A stretch of 64,000 nucleotides of DNA, from positions 62,001 through 126,000 of the forward strand of contig JACJYC010000012.1 in assembly GCA_020636325.1 (NCBI GenBank), read 5' to 3'. Position numbers and translations under genes: made by a program. Positions 55,871 to 64,000 of this stretch are shown here, piece by piece. A model generated the notes under the pieces. That model was given only the letters and a program-made list of their open reading frames with translations. It had not been told where the DNA came from and searched no databases. Position 1 is the first letter of the stretch. The number at the start of each line of letters is the position of its first letter. The stretch comes from Lewinellaceae bacterium (GTDB lineage Bacteria; Bacteroidota; Bacteroidia; Chitinophagales; Saprospiraceae).

Positions 55871-58240
55871 ATGGAAAAAATCGAGACGCTGTTTTCTTCT
55901 TTCGAAACCCTGCTGGACGAAACCATTGAAAAAACATGGGAATCGCCCAGGTATGCCGAGGCCCTTTGCGACGGGCTCCGGCAACTGCAGCAATCTGTTA
56001 TCGACCTCGGAGAGACCCATGCCGGGCGTCTTTCGGCCGGCGCAAAGGGCGATACTGCGCTTTTCGGCTCTTTTATGGTCATTTTCTCCTGGGTAGAATC
56101 CGCAAAGTCCTTTCTGATCCTGTGGCGGGACGTGTATTTCCAACAATTAAAAGCCCAGGTGCTGAAACTGGACAAATCGGTCCGGCCGGATGACCTGAAA
56201 ACGCTCCGCGAGCAATCCCGGCAAACCGTCCTGTCCGCGGCAGGCGCCCTGAAAGACATGCCGAAGAAGGAAGCCGCTTATATCCGCTCGCAACACAAAG
56301 GGATCAGCCGGCAGGTCGAACGGTGGGAGCGGCAGCAGTCGCCGTGGCCGACGTACAAGGCGCAATTGGAGCGCCTGCCGCAGCAATGCGATCAGTTGAC
56401 CGAGCAATACCGGCAGCTTCGGGGCGTTTCGTCCACTTTTCAAGATATCCGGGCGTTGACAGCCCGTACGATTGCCGGTTTCCACCGCGAGCTGGAGCAA
56501 TTCCAGACCACCGCTCACAATGCCGTCGATTTTATCCGGGACAATATCCAGAATAAGCCGGGCCGGATCAACAGCCACCTCGAAGCCCTGGAAAAAGAGA
56601 TCCCGGCTACCGGGCCGCTGGTCCTCTACCAGGAGGAACTCGACAGGGAACTGCCGGATCTTCCGCTCAAATTGCAACCTGCCGTCGGAACGGAAAGCGG
56701 CATGATCCTGTACCGTGAGCTCAATCTGAGGCGAATCGCCCGCCAATGGATGGAATCGGAGATCCTGCCCTTGCTATACGACAGCGGCGAATCGATCGAA
56801 CAGGTGCGGAACATGTTCAAACTGTCGCTGGCCAATATCCGCAACCGGGCCATCCTGCTGGCCAACGACAGCCCCGAAGACCGGAAGACCCACCTGGCTT
56901 CCATGGATATCTACCAACCAATGGAAGGGTTCAGGCAAAAGCTGGCGGCCTGGAAGGCCGAGATTGAAGGATTGGACCGGCAGGTAAACACCCGGATGCG
57001 GGCCGCATTCCGGATATCCGGCATCTATGACACCTCTGCCGAGTTCCTGGCCCTGACGCTCCAGTCGTCCATCAACCAGTTGAAGATCAACCGGAACCAG
57101 TTGCTGACCCGGATCCAGGACCAGTATGCCCAGGTGCTCCAGCGGTTGCGCAGGTTCAAAAGTTCGGTTGAACAGGAGGAAGCCCTGAGCCTTTCGGAAA
57201 AACTGGTGCGGTTCATACAGATCCGGACCGCCGACCCGGAAAACAGCCAGTATTCCAGCATTTTCCTGACCAAAGGTTATATCGGCGAATCGTTCTGGGT
57301 GGGGCGCGAAGCGGAGTTGAACCGGATTGAAAAACTGATCGGCCAGTGGCGGAACGGTTTCCGGGGGGCGGTCTGCCTGACCGGGCAGCGATTTGCCGGA
57401 AAATCCCTTTTCGGCGACCTGGTAGCCCACCGCTATTTTGCCAAAAATACGATTGTCCTGACCCCGGACACGACCATCGCCTTCCAGGGGCGGAAGTTCA
57501 CGGTAACCCATAACCTGGGTGAAGCGCTGGAATTCATCCGGAAATACGCCATCCAGCGCAGACCGCTGGTCTGGATCGACGACCTGGAGCTGTGGCAGGA
57601 TTTTCACGCCAATATGCAAAAGCTCCTCCGGTTCATCGACAACCACTCCGGCAGGTTGTTCGTCATGGTGGCCATGAGCAACTGGCAACACGCGGGCCTG
57701 AACCGCATTTACGATATCGGCAAGTACTTCCAGGCCAGGATCAACCTCGACCGGATGGGGGTTGAAGATATCCGGCAGGCGATCCTGATCCGGCACGGCG
57801 CCACCCACAAAACCCTGTCGGATGCGGAGGGGACGGAGATTTCACCGGGTCAGTTTACCAAAATGACGGAGGTCATTTACCGCGTTTCCGGCGGGAATGT
57901 GGGCGAGGCGTTGAACCTTTGGTCGAGTTTTACCCGAAAACTGGACGACAACAAGGTCATCCACCAGTACCGGCCGGGGTTCCCGATGCCCGATTTCATC
58001 AATCCTGACAACGGGATCCTGCTCACTTCGGTCATGATGGAAAAACATACGACAGAATACCGGTTGCGAAAGCTTTTCGGGCCGGCCTTCAGCGATAAAT
58101 ACAGCTACGTTCTGCAGCGGCTGCTGAACGTCAAATTGCTCATACGCAGGATAGACGGACAGGTTGAAGTGAACGAAGTAACGGCCAACGAACTGGGCCG
58201 GCTCCTGGAAAGACATAAATTCATAACCTTTCAACAATAG
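55871..58240 (+). CDS. Coiled-coil P-loop ATPase, first gene of a three-gene membrane operon
   Basis: 789 residues. The N-terminal 460 or so are almost entirely charged helix/coiled coil with a short hydrophobic patch near 66-82 (GSFMVIFSWVESAKSF). An AAA/STAND-like ATPase module follows: Walker A GQRFAGKS at about 505, Walker B PLVWIDDLELW at about 565, then an arginine-rich sensor region and a winged-helix-like C-terminus (YVLQRLLNVKLLIRRIDG). I do not recognise a named family. Its stop is directly followed by the ATG of the MscS-like gene, and the antiporter gene comes next, so it probably senses or drives an ion-homeostasis or osmotic response. That is inference. Confidence 0.82.
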   Translation: MEKIETLFSSFETLLDETIEKTWESPRYAEALCDGLRQLQQSVIDLGETHAGRLSAGAKGDTALFGSFMVIFSWVESAKSFLILWRDVYFQQLKAQVLKLDKSVRPDDLKTLREQSRQTVLSAAGALKDMPKKEAAYIRSQHKGISRQVERWERQQSPWPTYKAQLERLPQQCDQLTEQYRQLRGVSSTFQDIRALTARTIAGFHRELEQFQTTAHNAVDFIRDNIQNKPGRINSHLEALEKEIPATGPLVLYQEELDRELPDLPLKLQPAVGTESGMILYRELNLRRIARQWMESEILPLLYDSGESIEQVRNMFKLSLANIRNRAILLANDSPEDRKTHLASMDIYQPMEGFRQKLAAWKAEIEGLDRQVNTRMRAAFRISGIYDTSAEFLALTLQSSINQLKINRNQLLTRIQDQYAQVLQRLRRFKSSVEQEEALSLSEKLVRFIQIRTADPENSQYSSIFLTKGYIGESFWVGREAELNRIEKLIGQWRNGFRGAVCLTGQRFAGKSLFGDLVAHRYFAKNTIVLTPDTTIAFQGRKFTVTHNLGEALEFIRKYAIQRRPLVWIDDLELWQDFHANMQKLLRFIDNHSGRLFVMVAMSNWQHAGLNRIYDIGKYFQARINLDRMGVEDIRQAILIRHGATHKTLSDAEGTEISPGQFTKMTEVIYRVSGGNVGEALNLWSSFTRKLDDNKVIHQYRPGFPMPDFINPDNGILLTSVMMEKHTTEYRLRKLFGPAFSDKYSYVLQRLLNVKLLIRRIDGQVEVNEVTANELGRLLERHKFITFQQ

Positions 58241-58972
58241 ATGGAAGCATTGCTGACCAGCCGGTTTACCTGGGGGGAGTTGCTGTCATCGGCGCTCCTG
58301 GCGGGGGCGGTTTACCTGCTGCTCCGGTTTGCGGCGCGCCTGCTGGAAACAGCCCGGATCTCGGGTTATTTCGGGCCGCAGATCAACCGGTGGATCCGCA
58401 AGGCCCGCTTGTTGTACGAACCCGCCGCACTGGTCTTTCTGGCCAGTCTTTTTATCCTGATCAATCCGGTTTTCCACGGGCTTATGGCCTTGCTCGTACT
58501 CCTTACCGGGTTCAACCACATCCGGAATTACCTGAACGGCCGGATAATCCGCTTTACCAATGCCGTATCCATCGGAAAGAGCATCCAGACCGCCAACCTG
58601 CAGGGTACCGTTTTTGAAGTGGGCAATTTCGGGGTGCAACTGAAGACCAACAAAGGCGCCCATTTCGTTCCGTACGGGCTGCTGCTGAAAGACGGCTTCA
58701 CCCTCAAGTCGGCGGAGGCCGGCGGCGGCTTGTACCATTTGATCATCGAACCGGCGGGCGCCGACCAGAAAGCCAATTCGCCGGCCAGGTTCCTGGAATT
58801 GCTGCGTTCGGCGCCTTATCCGGACTGGGCTCACCCACCGGAACTCTCCGCCGTTGACGACTCCGCCGGAGCATTCCACGTCAGAATCCTGGTTCGGGAA
58901 GAAGGACACCTGAACGACCTCATGGCCTTGATCCGGGAGTGGGGTTATTCCTGTAAAATCTCAAAAAAATAA
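58241..58972 (+). CDS. MscS-like small membrane protein
   Basis: 243 residues. Two or three N-terminal transmembrane helices (about 12-30, 60-75, 78-95), then a beta domain with the MscS pattern (NAVSIGKSIQTANLQGTVFEVG, HFVPYGLLLKDGF) and a C-terminal alpha-beta domain. It is shorter than MscS and lacks the glycine/alanine-rich pore helix, so it may be a sensor or gate subunit and not a free channel. It starts on the base after the ATPase stop and ends 6 bases before the antiporter. Confidence 0.8.
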   Translation: MEALLTSRFTWGELLSSALLAGAVYLLLRFAARLLETARISGYFGPQINRWIRKARLLYEPAALVFLASLFILINPVFHGLMALLVLLTGFNHIRNYLNGRIIRFTNAVSIGKSIQTANLQGTVFEVGNFGVQLKTNKGAHFVPYGLLLKDGFTLKSAEAGGGLYHLIIEPAGADQKANSPARFLELLRSAPYPDWAHPPELSAVDDSAGAFHVRILVREEGHLNDLMALIREWGYSCKISKK

Positions 58973-58978
58973 GCCTGC

Positions 58979-60256
58979 ATGACAGATATCCTAACCTCGT
59001 ATAATGTCATCATTGAAGTATCGGTCATCGTTATTCTGTCCTTCCTGTTCAGCGAGATCTCGCGGAAGACGAATATCCCGGCCGTCATCATGCTGATCGC
59101 ACTGGGCATTGCCTTGCAGATCGGGTTGCAGGCGGCCGGATTGCAGGATCTCGATTTTTTGCCGCTCCTGGAAGTGCTGGGCATCATCGGGCTGATCATG
59201 ATCGTGCTGGAAGCCGCCCTGGAGCTGGAGCTCAAACGGGAGAAATACGTCCCGATCGCCAAGGCATTCGTCATCGCCCTGATCGGATTGCTGGGTTCGA
59301 TGTGGCCGGCGGCCCTAATTTTGCATTACTCGATCGAAGGGATGACCATGAGCGCGGCATGGCTGTACGCTACTCCGCTGTCCATCTTGTCGAGCGCGAT
59401 CATCATTCCCAGCGTTTCGGGGCTGAAAACGGACAAAAAGGAGTTTCACATTTACGAAAGTACGTTTTCGGACATCCTGGGGATCATGGTCTTCTACTTC
59501 CTCAGCGGCCAGATGGATGCGTCCGAAGGGAGCCACGGGGTAGCGGGATTCGCCGGAAATGTGCTGCTCACGATCGTGGTTTCGCTGGTCGCCAGTTACA
59601 TTATCCTGGTCATTTTCCAGAGCATCCGGAGCAATACCAAGTTCTTTTTGCTCATTTCGGTGCTGTTGCTGCTGTATTCAGTTGGGAAGATCTACCACTT
59701 GTCGAGCCTGATCATCATTCTGGTGTTCGGCCTGCTGATCGCCAATATGGAGTTGTTTTTCCGGGGGCGGCTCAGCAAACTCCTGAAGCTGGAATACGCC
59801 AAACAGATCTACGAAGGGCTGCACGTAGTGACCATGGAAACGGCATTCATCGTACGCACTTTTTTCTTTGTGATCTTCGGCCTCACGATTTCGCTGGCCA
59901 CGCTGGTCAGGGTGGATGTTGCCGTGATCAGCCTGTTGATCATCCTTTCCATTTACCTGGTCCGGTTCCTGATCCTGCGGGTTTTCATCGGCCGGGACAT
60001 CCTGCCGCAGGTATTCGTCGCCCCCCGCGGATTGATCACCATTCTCTTGTTTACCAACATTCCGGAAGAGGCCCAAATTGCCGGTTTTCAGCCGGGCATC
60101 CTGTTGTTCATCATCATCGGCACCAGCCTGATCATGACCTTCGCCATGGTCAGCGACAAACGCCGGACCTCAGCGGCCGTTCGGAAGGCGCAAAGCAAAC
60201 CGGTGGGGTTTGAGCGTTGGAAGGCGCCTGCGGTTACGGAGGTGCGGGAAGAGTAG
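58979..60256 (+). CDS. Cation:proton antiporter (CPA superfamily)
   Basis: 425 residues, about 12 transmembrane helices, Na+/H+ exchanger fold. The segment ESTFSDILGIMVFYF aligns with the ion-binding ND/DD helix of CPA1/CPA2, with S-D in place of N-D. APRGLITILLF near the C-terminus matches the conserved arginine helix. No cytoplasmic TrkA-N/KTN domain. Exchange of Na+ or K+ for H+ is the expected activity. Co-transcribed with the ATPase and MscS-like genes. Confidence 0.88.
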   Translation: MTDILTSYNVIIEVSVIVILSFLFSEISRKTNIPAVIMLIALGIALQIGLQAAGLQDLDFLPLLEVLGIIGLIMIVLEAALELELKREKYVPIAKAFVIALIGLLGSMWPAALILHYSIEGMTMSAAWLYATPLSILSSAIIIPSVSGLKTDKKEFHIYESTFSDILGIMVFYFLSGQMDASEGSHGVAGFAGNVLLTIVVSLVASYIILVIFQSIRSNTKFFLLISVLLLLYSVGKIYHLSSLIIILVFGLLIANMELFFRGRLSKLLKLEYAKQIYEGLHVVTMETAFIVRTFFFVIFGLTISLATLVRVDVAVISLLIILSIYLVRFLILRVFIGRDILPQVFVAPRGLITILLFTNIPEEAQIAGFQPGILLFIIIGTSLIMTFAMVSDKRRTSAAVRKAQSKPVGFERWKAPAVTEVREE

Positions 60257-60258
60257 GG

Positions 60259-60465
60259 TGGTTTTATGGCTGGGCGGCCGTCGAGCTTCGACTGCGCTCA
60301 GCTACCCGACTGACCCCCTCCTTCGCTGAAGCTTCGGCCACCGGGCGACGAAGCTTTCGGCGAAGTTGCCGGGCGGAGACTGACCCCCTCCTTCGCTGAA
60401 GCTACGGCCACCGGAGACTGACAACTGACAACTGCCAACTGACAACTGCCAACTGACCACCTAAC
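60259..60465. repeat. Dispersed and local direct repeats between convergent genes
   Basis: Contains a near copy of the 38158 element (core TTCGACTGCGCTCAG at 60287-60301), two direct copies of a 34-base unit with core CTCCTTCGCTGAAGCT (around 60317 and 60388), and a tandem of CTGACAACTGCCAA units. No gene; a terminator is not obvious. Confidence 0.75.
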
Positions 60466-62974
60466 CCCTCCTCCGGTACAATTTGTACCCCTCAACCCAG
60501 AACACCGAAATGAACGCCGCAACCAGGCATTTCCATTGCAGGTCCAGACCGATGAACTCCAGGCGGAACAGGGATTGTACGGCCGGGACATAAAGGGTGG
60601 CTGCCAGGACACCCAATGTAATGACAATAATGAGCGGGACCAACCGGTTGGGATAGGTCATGGTGCGAAAAACAGAATAGTAGAATGACCGGTTGACCAG
60701 TGTAAGGAAGATATTGCTGAACAGGATGGTTGAGAAAGCGACCGTGCGGACCTGGGCTTCCGTGTAGCCGGCGTTCATGGTGTAATGGTAAAGCAACAAC
60801 ACGCCCGCTGTGATGACCAATCCTTGTATGATGCTGATGGTCAGTTCATTGACCGAAAACAGGCCGGCTCCGGCGCGGTGCGGGCTTTCCCGCCGGAGGC
60901 GTTCCTCCATGGGTTCATTTTCAAAAATGATCGAACAGGTGGGCCCCATGATCAACTCAAAAAAGATGACGTGGATGGGCGAGAAGATATTGGCGTAGGT
61001 CCAGCCCAGCAGCAAGGGCGTACTCACCGTGAGGATGATCGGAATGTGTATGGAAATAATGTATTGGACCGCCTTTTTGAAATTCGAATAGATCCGCCGG
61101 CCGAGCAGGACGGCGTCGGCAATATTGTCCAGGTCGTCGTCGATGATAACGATGGAGGCCGCCCGTTTTGCGGTTTCGGTGCCGCGGGTGCCCATGGCTA
61201 CGCCGATATGAGCCGATTTGAGGGCGGGCGCATCGTTGACCCCGTCGCCGGTCATGGCTACGATCTCCCCGTTCGCTTTTTCGGCTTCGATCACGCGCAA
61301 TTTGGCTTCCGGAAACATGCGGGCAAACAGGTTGGTCTTTTTGACGGCTTCCCGCAGTTGGGTTTCGTCCATTTGCGCCACCTGGGCGCCGGTCATCGGG
61401 TTATCCGCCCCTTCGAAACGGGTTTGGCGGGCGATGGACTGCACGGTTTGTAAAAAATCGCCTGAAATGATCTTCAACCGGATGCCGGCATCATAAAAAC
61501 GGCGAAAGACCTTGCTGATGTTGGGCTTGGGCGGGTCTTCGAGTGCGATCAGGCCTTCAAACCGGAATTTAAAATCCTGCTGCCTTGCCGGAAAATCGTC
61601 GCCTTCCCATTGGGTGCTGCCCACGCCCAACACCCGATAACCGCCGGCGGCCATTTCCCGGGCTACTTCCCCTACCCTCTCCGCCGGGCCTTCCTCCAGG
61701 CCGGATACGCTCACGATGGCTTCCCACCCGCCTTTGGCTGCTATTACCCTGGCGCCTTCCTTGTTTTTGTAGAGGTGGGTCATCATGGGCGGGCTCCCGC
61801 TCAGCGGATATTCATGAAACATTTGAAAATCCGGGCGAAGGTCCCTTTCTGCTGATTCCTGATAAGCTTTATGGATGGCCTGTTCCATCGGATCAAACGG
61901 ATTGACCTCACTCGACCACATGGCGTATTCCACCACGCGCCTGCAACCCGCTGACGTACATTCCTGAAGGCCGGTTATCCGGTCCTCGGCAAAACAGTAC
62001 ACCCTGGTCAGGGTCATCCTGTTTTCGGTGATCGTGCCGGTTTTGTCGATGCAGATGACCGTTGCAGCTCCCAGGCTCTCAACGGTTTGAGGTTGCTTGG
62101 TGAGCACCCCCATCCGGATCAGCCGCCAGGCTCCGAGCGCCATAAAAGTGGTGAACGCTACCGGTATTTCCTCGGGCAGGACCGACATGGCCAGGGTCAG
62201 GCCGTTCAGCAATCCGCTCAGCAGGTCGCCCGATTTCCAATAATTGATCCCCCAGACCAGCAGGAAAGCCAATACCCCGAATGCAGCCATCTTTTTGACA
62301 AAGGAGCTGATCTGGAGCTGCATGGGCGTTTTGGCGGATTGCACTTTTTCCAGAGACTGGCCGATCTTGCCCAGTTCCGTCAGGCTGCCGACCCCCGTAA
62401 CCCTGCCGACCGCCGAACCGGACACGACCAACGTACCGTAATAAATGGCCGGGTTTTCCGATTTTTCGCTTTTTTCAACCTGAAAGGATTCGCCGGTCAG
62501 GATGGATTCATTGAGCGCAAAGTCATTGGAATGGACGATATCCGCGTCGGCGGGCACCAGATTGCCTTCTTCCACGATGATATAATCCCCTTTCACGATC
62601 TCCTGGGTCGGGATTTCCCTGACCGCCCCATCCCGGATCACTTTGGAATTCGGCTGGGTCAATTTCTTCAGGGCTGCCAGCGCATTCCGGCTGCGGGTTT
62701 CCTGGTACAGCGATATGGCGGAAACGAAGATGATGGCCGCCACCATGATGATGCCGTCCGGATATTCCCCTGCCAGAAAATAAATACCGGCTGCGACCAA
62801 AAGGAGCACGAACATCGGTTCGGTGGTCACATCCTTCAATACGGTCCAGAATCCGCTTTCTTCCTTATTCTCAATGGAATTATTGCCGTATTTTTTACGG
62901 GATTCGGCGACTTCGGCGGCGCTCAGGCCTTGGAAATCGGTTTGGAAAGAGGATAGATCGCTGCCTTGGTGCAT
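60461..62974 (-). CDS. P-type cation-transporting ATPase
   Basis: 837 residues of the type II (Ca2+/SERCA-like) topology. Landmarks: actuator LTGESF, M4 motif PEEIP, phosphorylated Asp in DKTGTI, and hinge MTGDGVNDAP. In the M6 position where calcium pumps have NxxTD it has ELIMGPTCSIIFENEP, so the transported ion is uncertain. Ten membrane helices expected, inner membrane. It converges with the antiporter gene across a repeat-filled spacer. Confidence 0.93.
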   Translation of the reverse strand: MHQGSDLSSFQTDFQGLSAAEVAESRKKYGNNSIENKEESGFWTVLKDVTTEPMFVLLLVAAGIYFLAGEYPDGIIMVAAIIFVSAISLYQETRSRNALAALKKLTQPNSKVIRDGAVREIPTQEIVKGDYIIVEEGNLVPADADIVHSNDFALNESILTGESFQVEKSEKSENPAIYYGTLVVSGSAVGRVTGVGSLTELGKIGQSLEKVQSAKTPMQLQISSFVKKMAAFGVLAFLLVWGINYWKSGDLLSGLLNGLTLAMSVLPEEIPVAFTTFMALGAWRLIRMGVLTKQPQTVESLGAATVICIDKTGTITENRMTLTRVYCFAEDRITGLQECTSAGCRRVVEYAMWSSEVNPFDPMEQAIHKAYQESAERDLRPDFQMFHEYPLSGSPPMMTHLYKNKEGARVIAAKGGWEAIVSVSGLEEGPAERVGEVAREMAAGGYRVLGVGSTQWEGDDFPARQQDFKFRFEGLIALEDPPKPNISKVFRRFYDAGIRLKIISGDFLQTVQSIARQTRFEGADNPMTGAQVAQMDETQLREAVKKTNLFARMFPEAKLRVIEAEKANGEIVAMTGDGVNDAPALKSAHIGVAMGTRGTETAKRAASIVIIDDDLDNIADAVLLGRRIYSNFKKAVQYIISIHIPIILTVSTPLLLGWTYANIFSPIHVIFFELIMGPTCSIIFENEPMEERLRRESPHRAGAGLFSVNELTISIIQGLVITAGVLLLYHYTMNAGYTEAQVRTVAFSTILFSNIFLTLVNRSFYYSVFRTMTYPNRLVPLIIVITLGVLAATLYVPAVQSLFRLEFIGLDLQWKCLVAAFISVFWVEGYKLYRRRG

Positions 62975-63412
62975 GGAATTCCGGAATCTTTAAGCAATCC
63001 AGGCCCAATTATACATATTTTTTCTCAGTCGTCAGCCCGCCTGCCGGATTCTTAAGCCCGTAGGGATTGAGAAGCCTATTGTAAGTGGCAGTTCCCGTAC
63101 CTGGCGGGCAGCACCCTGTCCGCCATAACCCCAAGGCGACGGCGGGCAGCATCCAGTATCAGAGACTATTCAAAACAGTGTTTTCGCGCAAAGACGCAAA
63201 GACGCAAAGATTTGATTTTCATCACGCTGCGCGTGTTAAAAATCCGGTTGACACAAAATCCTGAACGGTCCCAGCACCCCCCGTCCGCCATAACCCCAAG
63301 CGACGGCGGGCAGCATCCAGCATCAAGCATCAAGCATCAAGCATCAAGCATCCAGCATCCAGCATCAAGCATCAAGCATCAAGCATCAAGCATCCACCAT
63401 CCAGCATCAACC
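62975..63412. repeat. Repeat-rich spacer
   Basis: A roughly 39-base direct repeat with core CGCCATAACCCCAAG at 63118-63156 and 63283-63320; three copies of CGCAAAGA at 63187-63210; and a heptamer tandem (CATCAAG/CATCCAG) over 63313-63410 ending just after the serC stop. No gene seen; frames crossing the heptamer array are artefacts. Confidence 0.8.
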
Positions 63413-64000
63413 TCATCCAAACCTCCCCGCGAACATCCGCATCATCTCCGCCAGCACCTGCACCCCATCCAGCGGCATAGCGTTGTAGATGGACGCCCGG
63501 AAGCCGCCTACCGTGGGAAAGCCCTTGATGCCGACCACGCCGTTGCGCTCCGTGTATTTCAGGAATTCCTCTTCCAGCCCGGCGCGGTCGGTTCGGAAAC
63601 AGACGTTCATCACTGAGCGGTCTTCCTCTACCACGCTGCCCTGAAAAACCGGGTTCCGGTCGAGTTCGCTGTACAGCACGGCTGCTTTTTCGGCGTTCTT
63701 TTCGGCCATTTTTTCAAGACCGCCCATCTTCTTGATCCACCTCAGGGTGAGCATGGAGACGTAAATGGGGAAAACCGGCGCCGTGTGGTACAGGGATTGT
63801 GCGGCCATATGCGTTCGGTAATCGAATATGGTGGGAATGACCCGGTTGGGCGGCGTTTTCATCAGGTCTTTCCGGATGACCACGCAGGTGACGCCGGCCA
63901 GGCCGAAGTTTTTCTGGGCGCTGGCAAAAATGACCCCGAATTTTTTGATCGGAATAGGCCGGGTCAGGAAATCGGAGGTCATATCCGCGACGATCGGTAC
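63413..64000 (-). CDS. serC: Phosphoserine aminotransferase, C-terminal part (5' end outside window)
   Basis: The frame is open to base 64000, giving about 195 residues. VADMTSDF followed by the PLP lysine in AQKNFG, DYRTHMAAQSLYHTAPVFPIYV, and KGFPTVGGFRASIYNAM are diagnostic of SerC. It converts 3-phosphohydroxypyruvate and glutamate to O-phosphoserine. O-phosphoserine is also the substrate of SbnA-type enzymes such as the one at 31495. The C-terminus overlaps the edge of the heptamer repeat. Confidence 0.93.
   Translation of the reverse strand, partial: VPIVADMTSDFLTRPIPIKKFGVIFASAQKNFGLAGVTCVVIRKDLMKTPPNRVIPTIFDYRTHMAAQSLYHTAPVFPIYVSMLTLRWIKKMGGLEKMAEKNAEKAAVLYSELDRNPVFQGSVVEEDRSVMNVCFRTDRAGLEEEFLKYTERNGVVGIKGFPTVGGFRASIYNAMPLDGVQVLAEMMRMFAGRFG

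Noticed and set aside
56774..57808. 344-codon frame on the minus strand
   Set aside because: Antisense to the coiled-coil ATPase; high G+C makes long shadow frames common here.
59302..60213. 303-codon frame on the plus strand
   Set aside because: Alternate frame inside the antiporter gene, with composition unlike a protein.
63313..63410. CRISPR-like array
   Set aside because: Units are 7 bases with no spacers; simple tandem repeat, no cas genes.

Overview
The window looks like a chromosomal piece of a Bacteroidota member, most likely from the Saprospiria (Saprospiraceae/Haliscomenobacter/Lewinella-like). The indications are a secreted M1 peptidase with a type IX secretion C-terminal domain, an UpxY-type NusG paralogue, weak Shine-Dalgarno sequences, several promoter boxes of the TAnnTTTG type, and families of short intergenic repeats. 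This placement is inferred from gene content; no marker gene was compared.

Region 1 (1-33749, all minus strand, read right to left) is a hybrid fatty-acyl/polyketide/non-ribosomal-peptide gene cluster that runs off the left edge. The order of transcription is: UpxY antiterminator, Sfp-type phosphopantetheinyl transferase, SbnA- and SbnB-like enzymes that make 2,3-diaminopropionate, tryptophan 2,3-dioxygenase, FAAL-luciferase-like monooxygenase (LLM)-ACP, KS-AT-DH(N half), LLM-DH(C half)-KR-ACP, a three-module NRPS (C-A-T x3), a one-module NRPS with a TubC-type docking domain, a NodU-family carbamoyltransferase, and a KS-(AT remnant)-T-T-C-A protein that is cut by the window edge. Gaps are mostly under 70 bases and several genes overlap, so this is probably one operon of more than 33 kb. 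By-eye specificity codes suggest a diamino acid, Asn, a Cys/Gly-type residue and a second Asn. The product is probably a carbamoylated lipopeptide. The most unusual points are a dehydratase split between two proteins with a monooxygenase domain placed at the split, and a KS module whose AT has lost its active site.

Region 2 (33750-35570) is the control region: an AT-rich leader with small hairpins, a possible 85-residue protein, and a divergent regulator made of a LOV-like PAS domain (photoactive cysteine absent) fused to an AraC helix-turn-helix.

Region 3 (35571-47620) is ordinary chromosome: fatty acid hydroxylase, CBM48 protein, T9SS-secreted M1 aminopeptidase, a pair of related proteins with an amidotransferase-like N-terminus, MBL-fold hydrolase, glucokinase, small membrane and outer-membrane proteins, and a nickel-type permease.

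Region 4 (47661-50657) is an exact 358-bp tandem repeat array. A group II intron (48502-50424) sits inside the third copy; removing it restores a perfect 358-bp unit. Region 5 (50799-55585) is hypE-hypD-hypC-hypF for [NiFe]-hydrogenase maturation, without hypA, hypB or hydrogenase subunits in view. Region 6 (55871-60256) is a tight three-gene operon: coiled-coil P-loop ATPase, MscS-like membrane protein, cation:proton antiporter. Region 7 holds a P-type cation ATPase, a repeat-rich spacer and the C-terminal part of serC at the right edge.
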